DNA from: Triglochin maritima
Lineage: Eukaryota > Streptophyta > Magnoliopsida > Alismatales > Juncaginaceae
NCBI GenBank assembly: GCA_963682175.1
Contig: OY821782.1
Span: forward strand, 27,301,741-27,365,740
Direction of reading: 5' to 3'
Length of the DNA stretch: 64,000 bases
The notes under the pieces were generated by a model. The model ran no database searches. It was not told the origin of the DNA and saw only the letters and a program-made list of their open reading frames with translations. Position numbers and translations under genes: made by a program. Positions 54,726-64,000 of this stretch are shown here, piece after piece (the stretch's first letter is position 1; every line of letters begins with the position of its first letter).

Positions 54726-55270
54726 ACTAATAATGGTTAGGATTAATCTGGGAATAATCGGACGACTGTAAATCACATCTGATAGTCCATGAATGCTCTT
54801 ACCCGACAACCCATACCGCGACCAGAATTTAAGACCCTTTGGACTATTTTGATCCGCAAGTGGCGGATCAAATGGATCCGATCAGGTTGAAAATTTGTTT
54901 ACTGCTTTATTTCTTCAATTGGAACGTGGGGTGAAGTCCCCGTCTGCTGCCTCGAATCACTTTGAGTTTAATTGGCAAAATACTAATCTGATTCAAGTCA
55001 TGTGACACCATATTTTGCACCTCACAATCAGGTCCTTCCGGGTTTGCACTTGGGTTCTTCCTGATTTGCAATCCAGTCCGTGTGCATTACAAATAGGTCC
55101 AGAACCTTCCAAATCAGTCCATACTTGTTACATTTAGGTCATTTTTCCTCACTTGCTCTTCTTTATTACCTAACTCCTGAAACACTACAAACAATAACTT
55201 GAGTACCACAAAATTGAGGTAAAATAACGGATATATAGCATGATTATGATGCATGATATGCTACTAATCA

Positions 55271-55286
55271 AATACCCCCACACTTA
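55271..55286 (-). other. Polypurine tract of E
   Basis: On the minus strand TAAGTGTGGGGGTATT abuts the 3' LTR start at 55,270. Confidence 0.85.
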
Positions 55287-56869
55287 CCTTTTGCTAGTCC
55301 CGAGTAAAACAAAGGAAGAGAAAAATGAAAGAAGTGAAACATCCGAAAAATAGGGAAATCGTAACTCACTTTTGTAGGAATCACGGTTGCACTTAGCACG
55401 TGCAACAAGTCGTTAAACCTCTTTGTCGCCGAGGAGTGGTATCTCCTGAGGGTTTTCAGCGAATATACCCACAAAATCTGAACATTGATGCATGAATCAA
55501 CCTAGAAACTCGACTCGGTGGACGCATTTTTTCCGATCATTGGACATGGTACTACTACGGGCTGACTCTCTATATGTATACAATCGACACACCTAGCCTA
55601 ATGAGTCATTCGTGCAAGTTAATTAAGGACTTAAGTGAAATACATGGACAACCTTATCATCCTTAAGTGATACAAAGTGTAAAGTCCATTAAGGTTCTTA
55701 TTTTCATTACCATTTTTTCCTTTTTGTTCTTCCTTTTTTTCTTCTTTTCTTCTAGTTGGTGTGTAATTCTCCCAGGGTCAGGTTTCGTGCATCATTGCCT
55801 ATGAGGACTTACATTATCACGTACACCTTTCCTCACATCTCCACTTAGGGCGATCCCTACCACCTGTGTAACGGGAGTTCGGTCGGTGCATCCCAAGTCA
55901 GATGACTCGAAAGCATCAGGGACAGTCTCCCTGGACCTAATTTCCCGATGATGGGAGCCATGCGAGAATATAGAACACCTACTCACTTATTTCTACACAT
56001 GAACCAAAACCCTTACACTTAATGTCTCACAACAGGAGTTTGCTGGTCCTTGACTACCAACAAACTTCCTTATGTTAACAAACACGAATTATTCAACTCA
56101 CTAGGTTCGGGGTGAACTTCTTTATTTGTTTGAATACTGAAACCCTATGATTAACTCTCCCCCCGAGGGAAAACCAGGGTGCAACCTAATGAATAGATAA
56201 GGCCTAAAGTCGGTATACTAGATATCCTAATGCATCAAGTGCAAGTTATTTTTGGGAGCTTCCTTTTACTTTGCCTCTCAACACTTTTGGACATGCCAAA
56301 CACACGCAAAACCCACAAAACATTTTCTTTCGCAAACACATGAAGATTTTGAAAGAAATATGAAAATTTAAAGTACTAGGCAAGCAAAAGAAGACAAGTC
56401 ACCCAAGGATCATGGCAAGCAGATATATCGATATTAAATAAAGCACACTAACATGACCCTACCAATACAAACAAAAGAAAACAAAATAAAAGGAGAAAGA
56501 CTTGACTATATACATACATAAAACACCCGCCACACTTACTTCATGCATTGTCCTCAATGAATGTGAGCATGATACTACATGGATTTATGCATGAAAAAGG
56601 AAAGATCTCACCAACGTGAAGTGCAAAGGGAAGTTCATGGTTATGTTGATGGACACAAACCCTATATCCCCTCAAAACCTATGAAATACTAAGGAATGGA
56701 TACAAATACGTGAAAGAAATGAGGCCCAAATACACAAAGGTTGGGACCCACAACAATAAATGCTCACTCTTGCAGTCATCTTTCTTTTCTCTTTGTTTTC
56801 CTTTTTTCTCATTTTTTTCTTTTTCTTCAAATATAACTATGTACAACAATGGGCTCCCATTTTCATTTT
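55287..56869 (-). other. 3' noncoding region of E
   Basis: On the minus strand it contains the internal PPT-like motif (56,526-56,566), the conserved block (55,766-55,972) and the twin-hairpin site (55,385-55,436). Hairpin 2 is perfect there; hairpin 1 has decayed. Confidence 0.65.
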
Positions 56870-59800
56870 TCAAGGGACATCAAATGGGAAACCCACCATC
56901 TCTCGAGCCAGAAATGTAACTACATGGGCTCGCAACATAAAAAACAAGAAGATTGTTAAGAGGTTTATGAACCAAGGATGACAGTTCATTTCTCTCAAAA
57001 CTAGGGTCAATGAAAGGAAATGGAAACAAAGATGTTTCCACTCCACGATAGAGTTGAGGGTCATCAATGTATACCCTCCAACCGATATTTGGGTGCACCG
57101 GGATCATTTCCTCCACATAAGGTGACACCCTCAACTCATTACCCGGATGGCAAAGTCCAGAAATAGAATTTGTTGACCACGTAACACAATTATAAGCATT
57201 GTGTCTGTTTGATGCCCCTTGAGAATGAGCAAGAGAGGAGACATGAATGAGAGGTGAACCTCTGTCTGGTTGTTTGAAATGTAGGGTATTAGGTGGTTTA
57301 TTCTTAACCCACATGGGGTTCTCAACAGATACAGAGTGAAGAGCAGGTGACCCTGAGGCCACAAAAATGGTATCTTATGGCTCAAGAGCCACCTGATCAC
57401 AAGATAAGGCACCTTCTTATGCCTGCCCAGGTGAAATACCTTCACCACCATCCGGATCTCCATCAAACAACTCTCTGAAATACTTGAAGGTGTCTTCAAC
57501 TTCAATTTCATTTGTGCCCTAGATGAGGTTGACCCCAACAGGGTCATCGAAGGCACTTGACTTCTTGTCAATGGTGAGGATGTTGAAATCAGTGCACTGC
57601 CTACCATATGTCAAGCGCATTAGACCATTACGACAATTGATCAAAGCATTGGAAGTTGCTAGAAATGGTCGCCCCAAAATAACAGGAATTTGTCCAAGTC
57701 GGTTTGGCACAGGTTCAGTATCCAAAACAAAGAGAACGACTGGACAAAATGAACTCTCCCACTTTGATGAGAACATCTTCCACCATGCCCCTCGATTTCT
57801 TCATAGACCAATCAGACAATTGAAGAGTGGTTTTTGTTTGTTTGAGGCCTCCAAGACTGAGGTGGACATAGATCGAATACGGTAGAAGATTAACATATGC
57901 ACCAAGGTCCAATAAAGCTCGATGTATAGACACATCACCAATTACACAAGAAATAGTAGGACAACCAGGGTCCTTGTATTTGACATGCGTGGGTTGTTCC
58001 AACAATGAACTCACGTTTGCCGTAAGAAAAGATTTATTGGGAACATGGGTTTTTCTCTTCTTGGTGCGTAAGTCCTTGAGAACCTTGACATAAGATGACT
58101 TTTACTCTATCACCTCTAGCAGAGGAATGTTCACCTTAACTTGCCGAAAGATCGCAAGCATCTTATAATGTTCATCGGAAGTTTTCTTTTTAAGGTGCTT
58201 AGGGAATGGCGCCTTTGGTGCATAAAGGTCTTTCGAAGGAACTTCAGCATTCTATTCCGTAGAAACATGAGTGAGGACCGCAGAATCTGATTCCTTCGAC
58301 CCATGATGAGACAAGGGGACCTCAGGGTTCGGCCCCAGTGTTGAAATAAATGTAGAAGGAACCTCAATATCAATCTCCTTCTTGGAAGTATTTGTTGAGA
58401 GAACCTCAGGATCTGACTCCCTCATAGATGCATGTATCATCGCAGGTCTAGTGAAACCAAGAGATGGTGATTGCAAGGAAGACAACCCAATTTAGTTGCC
58501 CACCTCCTTACCAGACCTCAGAGTATGAATCACATTAACATGATGGGTCGGTTCAGAGGTAGCATGAGGCACTGGTGGCCTTCCTTGAGAATGGGTACCC
58601 CGGGGATTCACCTCGGGTTGACTTGGAAATTGTCCCTTCTTACGTTCATTAAGCTGATGAGCCAACTGACTGACTTGCATTTCCAAAGTTTTAAACAAAC
58701 TTTGCTTGCTATGCATGAATGCTTGAAGGGATTGATCAGGAGAGGGGTCCTTAGGGTCAACCAGTTCGGGTAGAGTCTAACTAGAATAACCTGAATGGGA
58801 GGCCTGAGTAGGTTGATGACTATGAGGCTGAGACCTTTGATGTGGGGGTTGGTAGGTCGCCTATGGGTGTGGAGGGTGATAAGGTGGAGGTTTAGCGTGC
58901 GAGCTCTGATCGTGTCCCCTACTAGGTCCCCAAGAGAAGTTAGGGTGGTTTCGTCATCCTAGGTTGTAGGAGTGATTGTACGAGTCGTTACGGGGCCTCT
59001 GTTGATACATCACATTTTCATGCGTAATATCCCTTGGAGCGTAAGCACATTCCAAGTCATCATGACCCGTTAGTCCACACTTGCTACACCCGGGAGTAGC
59101 GACCTGAGCTACAGGAGCTCGGTCAAACTCTAAATCCTCAATCCTATGCATGAGAGCAGTCATTTTTGCCTCAGACGCGATAGTTGACTCAACTTGATAA
59201 AATCCAGCTCGACCAGAAGATCTGGCGGCTGTTGGCTCTCTCATGGTGTCCCAATCAAAGGTACGTTCGGACACTAAATCAAAAGTGTCCCACGCCTCAT
59301 CGATGAGTTTCATTTGGAAATCACCCTGACATATCGACTCCAACAATGTGTGGGTGTTGAATTTGAGTCCCTCATAAACAATTTGGCACAACTACCACAA
59401 CTCAATTCCATGATGAGGGCACTGCAAGAGAAGGTTATTGAACCTCTCAAAGAAAGCATGAAATGATTCGGTCTCAGTTTGATACATTTGGTGTATCTAT
59501 TGTCGTATCTGTTGAGTCTTCCTTTGAGGGAAGAATCTCTTAGAAAAATAGTCACGAAGTCATCCCAGGACCTAATCAAGCTCGCCAGGAGGCTGTACAT
59601 TCATTTCTTCGCGTTATCCTTCAACACGAAAGAAATCATCCTCAACCGGACTGAATCCTCATCAAGTTGTTGAAGCTTGAACATGGAGCATACCTCCTCG
59701 AATTCACGTATAAAAATATACAGATCCTCCTTATTGGTAGGAAAGGTAGGAAGCAGGCTCATAGTTGTTCCCACGAGCAGGAGGGAGAACTATGCAAGAC

Positions 59801-60129
59801 GGTTGCACGCCCCGAATAGGATGGGTCCGCTCCTATAGAGTCATCAGTCTATCCCATCAAGCTAAAGGTGGTGGTGTACCAAGAACTCAATCTTGACTGA
59901 ATCCCTCTTCCTCCTCAGTTGGAGGAGGCGAAGGAGGTCTATGTGGAGGTGGGAGTGGACCGAGGTAATCCATGTATGGAACCCGGTCTCTCCCATGGCC
60001 ATGAGACGACTCGGCCTCGTGCTCCCAAGGAACTCGTGGCGGAGATGGGTGATCACCTAGACCGTCCATTATAGAAAAATGCACTCTCTCAAGTCAAACA
60101 CTCTCACCAGAACGAGCCTAACCTCGCAT
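56870..60129 (-). pseudogene. gag-pro polyprotein, element E (broken)
   Basis: The minus-strand homologue of the gag-pro frame of A, in many pieces. The N-terminus (60,084-59,887) is Pro-rich. Gag parts lie at 59,700-59,310, and the C-terminal Gag with knuckle C-S-K-C-G-L-T-G-H-D-D-L-E-C at about 59,391-58,954. A coiled region lies at 58,716-58,492, the protease at 58,014-57,520 (D-L-G-A-Y-V-N-L, then I-L-G-R-P-F-L), and the tail at 57,362-56,870 with I-G-W-R-V and an end of F-P-F-D-V-P. Frameshifts, stops and a deletion of about 25 bases near 59,758 disable it. Confidence 0.8.
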
Positions 60130-61214
60130 AAAACACTCGACTCGACTCTAAAACAACACACAACAGAAGGTGTAATCAGAGGAGGACGAAGAATATAGAG
60201 GAGGAGAAGACTCAGATGAGAAAGGAAGAATCCTTAGAACTAGCGTGAGTAGTGGGTGAAGGTAAAAGTCTAATCTAGCAAACACGGCTCACGCAACCTA
60301 CGGTCAATATAGGTACTTACAGTTAGACGATGCCTAACTGCGAGGTCACTTGACCCCAACACACCTCACCTTCGTACGACCAAGTCCATAGAGCCCAGCA
60401 AGTTAGCCAAGATCCAGAGATCTCGTCTCTCCTACTATCAACAAAGTGGGTGACGTCGATGAGGCCATGACGGTCGTAATCGGATCACTCTCCTAATGCG
60501 CCTGAGTCCTAGGGCCAATGTCTACTTGATTTTAGATGTGGAGCTTTACTTGAGTGTGGTTTTTGGGGATAAGGAGGGGGTGATGAAATCCCCCACCTTA
60601 TCTTGATGACTATAGGTGGTGCCCCTTAAAGATGTTTTGAAAACTTAATCTAGCAAGCAACTCACCAAACAAGCACTCACCTCACTCTTGTTACAATGCA
60701 CCTTAGTAACTAATGCATGATCTAAACATGCGTGAATGAGAGATCGGGTGCACGTACCTCCCGTCAACAATCTATAACAAGAATGTAAAGAAAAGAAAAG
60801 ACAAATGTGTGCAAGGTCTACAAATGATGCATGACCTAGATGGCAATAAGTCTAATCTTTTGCTTTACGTTTTATGGTCCAAGTTATCTTAACAAGGGGT
60901 CATGCAAGCCAAATTAATTTTTAACACTAAAACAGAGCATGCATGGCATTAACAGTGACAAGAAACAACTAGAAAACAATAGAAGAAGCTACTGTAGGAA
61001 CATAACTTGAAATTGGCTCACCCAATCCGCCAGTGGTAGATCCAAATCTGCTACTGGCAGATGTTCTGGGGATTCTGGTTCCCAAGCTTCACCAGCGCTC
61101 TTATTTGCCTCTTTGGGTTTCCCTGTCAACTTGGTTTCCCTTCTAGTCACCAAAAGTGAAAAGAAAACGAAAAAACCCCCACCAAAATGATGAACTCAAC
61201 TACCAAAATGACAC
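60130..61214 (-). other. Leader of E
   Basis: Between PBS and gag on the minus strand no ORF is credible. It contains a stem ATCTGC/GCAGAT (61,046-61,062) and a degenerate partner (61,025-61,041), echoing the GATCCGC palindromes of its LTR family. Confidence 0.6.
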
Positions 61215-61232
61215 TCCCCGGCAATGGCGCCA
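61215..61232 (-). other. Primer binding site of E, tRNA-Asp type
   Basis: On the minus strand it reads TGGCGCCATTGCCGGGGA, one change from the tRNA-Asp complement. Confidence 0.88.
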
Positions 61233-61238
61233 AAAACT

Positions 61239-62793
61239 TGATTGAATCAGTTATAATACCGCAAATGCACGACCGCGTTTAAGCGGTGGCAAATACGGGT
61301 CGGTCCACAGGGAGCGCATGTGAGTCGAGTTCGCGATACTCAAGTGGGGAGAAGAAGAGAGAGATGCGATCGGAATCAAACTACAACACGTAGGAAATCA
61401 AAAAATGAACAATAAAACTAAAGCCCTCGGAGGGTAGAGAAAGAACATGGAAATGAAAATGTGTGGTGTAGTGTGTTCAAATGTGCTCATCAAAACATGT
61501 CATACATGAAATCCATAAAACTCAACTCCAACTTTGCCTCCGCATGAAATAAGATAAACCTTTATCATTAAAACATAGAACACAATAATTGAAATGGAGA
61601 TAATATGTTCACCTGCATCATGACTCAAATCCAACTATGTCCACATGAAATAAGATTTATCACAATCATTAAAACATACAAGACATTAATTAAGAAAAAG
61701 CCAACGTACATGAGCACGTGCATGCACATGCCTTGTTCCCTTCTTCCACTCCATCCTTATCCTCAGCTCATCATTCCCCATAATATAGGCCCACCAATCT
61801 AACCATGTGCTAAGCTTCACTCAAGAGCATTAGCACATTAAAGATAAGAGTTAAATCCCATAATATGGTTATGGAAATCATGTAAGACTCAAAGGATTAA
61901 GATTAACACACACTAATCCATCACATGATCAAATCACCTTCTTCTCCACCCGCACAATGGGGATAGACTACTCTGTACTCATCTGTACACTAAAGAAAAC
62001 ATAAAAATAACATGAACCCATAATGGAATTGACTAAAAACAAGATTAAACAAACAACAACATCAAATAAATTGCATCAAAGTAAAAGACATGTATTTAAA
62101 GAAAAAACTCACACTTGATTGAAATTAAAGGATTACAAAGTATGCTTCTTCTCCTCGAACTACATTAATCAGCAGCAAAACAAAACCTAAAACTAATGGA
62201 GAAGCAAGAAGAAGAGGGAGAGGACGGATATTACAATGGTATATATAGACTAATACATGGTTAGGATTAATATGGGAATAATCTGATGTCTTTAAATCAC
62301 ATCTTGTAGTGCAGGAATGCTCTTACCCGACAACCCGAACCGTGACCAAAATTTGAGACCCTTTAAAACCATTTTGATCCACCAGTTGCGGATCAAATGG
62401 ATCCGATCGGGTTGAAATTTTGTGTGCTACTTTATTTTTCAATTGGCATGTGAGGTGAAGTCTTGGTCTGCTGGCTCGAATCACTTTGAGTTTAATTGGT
62501 AAAATACTAATCTGATTCAAGTCACGTGTCACCATATTTTGCACCTCACAATTAGATCCCTCCAGGTTTGCACTTCGGTCCTTCCTGATTTGCGATCCAG
62601 TCCTTGTGCATTACAAATAAGTCCAGAACCTTCCAAATCAGTCAATACTTGTTACATGTAGCTCATTTTTTTCCTTTCCTCTTCTTTATTACCTAACTCC
62701 TGAAACACTACAAACAACAACTCGAGTAGCACAAAATTGTTGTAAAATATATGATATATAGCATGAATATGATGCATGATATTCTACTAATCA
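61239..62793 (-). repeat. 5' LTR of E
   Basis: The 1,555-bp LTR is homologous to the split 3' LTR at 45,070-55,270. A TTTGATCC/GGATCAAA stem at 62,373-62,397 is at the place of the perfect 10-bp stem of the other copy. TATATATA lies near 62,240. Confidence 0.88.
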
Positions 62794-62798
62794 ACTGT

Positions 62799-64000
62799 CC
62801 TAGCCGTCTATAGTGGAAGTAAAAAGATCGCCAAAGGTAAAGGGAAAGGCAAAAACAAATTAACCAAAAGGGTGCCAATCTAGGGAAGGGAGTAGGAGGT
62901 GCTCATGCGAACGCCTCAAGAGGAAAATCTTCAAAATCTCCAACTCCCAACACGGAGTGTTTGCACTGCGGTGGAAAATGACACATCCACCCTAATTACC
63001 CCAAGTACAAGGAGGACCTTGACAATGGAGTAATTGAGCACAAACGCCCTAAAAAGGTCAAAGGTATATATGTTATTGAAATAAATTTATCCACCTCAAT
63101 CCATGATTGGGTACTAGATACCAGATCTTGTGCTCACATAATTTCAAACATGCAACTACTAAAGGATAGGAAGGAACTCGCAAAAGGCGAGATGATTCTA
63201 AAGGTCGGAAATGGTGCAAGAGTCGCTGCAATTGCACAAGGCTCCGTGGATCTTCATTTATCTAGTTGTTTAATTTTAAGTTTAGACGATGTCTATTATG
63301 TACCTTTGATTAGCAAGAATATTATATCTGTGTTATGTTTAGATATGGATGACTTTGTTATTAACATTTCAAACTTCTGCATGTCTTTATCGAAGAATGG
63401 AGTTTTCTATACAAATGTTTTCATAAGAAATTGACTCTATTTGCTTGAATTGAATAATAGACAAGTTTTAAACATCAATAACAAAAGGCTTAAGACAACT
63501 CACATAAATGATACAATCTTATGACACTGGTCACATCAATGAAAAACACATCAAGAAATTGCAGGAAGCTAGCCTTCTTGGTCAAATTAATTTTAAAGCA
63601 TTGGAGACATGCGAACCTTGCCTGATAGGGGAAAATGACCAAGCGTCCTTTGAACAAGAAAGGTTCAAGAGCAAATAACTTGCTGGATTTGATATATTCT
63701 GATGTATGTGGTACAATAAGTATAAGTGCAAGAGAAGGTTATATATACTTCATAACGCTCACGAATAGTTATAATCATTACGGTTACATTTATCTAATGA
63801 GAAACAAAACTAAATCCCTTGACAAGTTTAAGGAATTCAATATTAAAGTAAAAAAACCAACTCAAAAAGATCAAATCTCTACAAAACGATCATGGAGGCG
63901 AGTACTTAAGTACCAAATTTGACTCTTTCCTAAAGGAATGCGGTATTTTATACACTCTCACTCCACCCGGTACACCTCAGTAGAATGGGGTATCCGAACG
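62799..64000 (+). pseudogene. copia gag end, protease, integrase (D), open at right
   Basis: The translation continues the Gag of D with a Lys/Gly-rich stretch, then C-L-H-C-G-G-K followed by a TGA where relatives have Trp, and H-I-H-P-N. The protease has D-W-V-L-D-T-R-S where D-T-G is needed for catalysis. A GAG-pre-integrase region (about 63,430-63,640) is followed by the integrase core from 63,680 (I-Y-S-D-V-C-G) and D-H-G-G-E-Y near 63,889, ending N-G-V-S-E-R at the window edge. Several stops and frameshifts make it inactive. Confidence 0.82.

Larger units (their letters stand above)
45070..55270 (-). repeat. 3' LTR of E, split by F
   Basis: It consists of 45,070-46,079 and 54,731-55,270, about 1,550 bp in total. 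The minus-strand start TGATTAGTAGCATATCATG is at 55,270. A perfect 10-bp stem, TTTGATCCGC/GCGGATCAAA, lies at 54,848-54,872. No USE is found near its TATA region. Confidence 0.88.
45070..62793 (-). mobile_element. Gypsy gag-pro element E, contains F
   Basis: A minus-strand element: 5' LTR 61,239-62,793, PBS 61,215-61,232, broken gag-pro 56,870-60,129, PPT 55,271-55,286, 3' LTR 45,070-55,270 with F inside. Flanks ACTAT (45,065-45,069) and ACTGT (62,794-62,798) are a target duplication with one change. No polymerase is seen. It inserted into the gag of copia D. Confidence 0.87.
42321..64000 (+). mobile_element. Copia element D, interrupted by E, open to the right
   Basis: The 5' LTR (truncated, 42,321-43,007), PBS (43,009), leader and gag up to 45,069 continue at 62,799 with gag end, protease and integrase to the window end. 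The D frame is restored if E plus one copy of the target duplication (ACTAT/ACTGT) is removed. Stops and shifts throughout make it inactive. Confidence 0.8.

Noticed and set aside
55792..55986. A 64-codon minus-strand frame in the conserved block of E
   Set aside because: The frame is not kept in A or F although the nucleotide sequence is, so conservation is not at the protein level.
56679..56981. Hydrophobic small frames on both strands
   Set aside because: They arise from a T-rich stretch after E's stop codon and have no counterpart in A or F.
61215..61232. Strings resembling the 3' end of a tRNA-Asp gene, here and at 15,683, 20,282, 1,776, 32,156 and 47,501
   Set aside because: There are no anticodon or D arms, and each lies beside an LTR end. 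They are primer binding sites.

Overview
This window is plant nuclear DNA made almost entirely of transposable elements stacked inside one another. I see no host gene, no CRISPR array and no tRNA or rRNA gene. The flowering-plant assignment rests on three things. The Ty3/gypsy elements have tRNA-Asp-type primer sites and Athila-like Gag. There is a LINE with a DUF4283/CCHC ORF1, and a CACTA (En/Spm) element carrying a Ulp1-like segment. The density of old, broken, nested copies suggests pericentromeric or other heterochromatic DNA. The species cannot be told from the sequence.

Layout, left to right. (1) 1-12,620 is a four-level nest. A gypsy LTR (X) contains a copia-like LTR (Y, 861-12,178), which contains a gag-pro gypsy element (A, 1,130-10,389), whose 3' LTR contains another copia-like LTR (Z, 8,094-10,119). 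(2) 12,621-15,125 holds a LINE zinc-finger remnant on the minus strand, a truncated gypsy LTR (L) and a GC-rich filler. (3) 15,126-25,217 is a decayed minus-strand CACTA element. Its Ulp1-like 3' part is present three times, separated by two LTR+PBS modules (J1, J2); J1 carries a complete solo copia-like LTR (16,665-18,958, TSD ATTAC). (4) 25,218-26,521 holds copia gag and LTR scraps. (5) 26,522-42,320 is a minus-strand gypsy element (H/C). A solo LTR (I) lies in its 3' LTR, and a LINE (G) interrupts its body; the LINE is itself split by gypsy element B (31,060-38,223). (6) 42,321-64,000 is a copia element (D) interrupted by minus-strand gypsy E (45,070-62,793), whose 3' LTR is interrupted by plus-strand gypsy F (46,080-54,725).

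The main result is a family of gypsy elements (A, B, E, F, and fragment H/C) that have LTRs, a tRNA-Asp PBS, a PPT and one long Gag-protease frame, but no visible reverse transcriptase, RNase H or integrase. F is structurally complete: LTRs of 1,415 and 1,414 bp, TSD ACTAA, and an unbroken 1,062-codon ORF. It looks like the youngest insertion and would need enzymes supplied by another element. The family shares cis features that the coding part does not explain: a pair of U3 palindromes echoed in the leader, an snRNA-type USE/TATA promoter module at fixed spacing in some LTRs, a second PPT-like motif just after the ORF, a conserved block of about 210 nt in the 3' noncoding region, and two adjacent hairpins just before the PPT.

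All coordinates were read by eye. Family names come from recognised motifs, not database searches.
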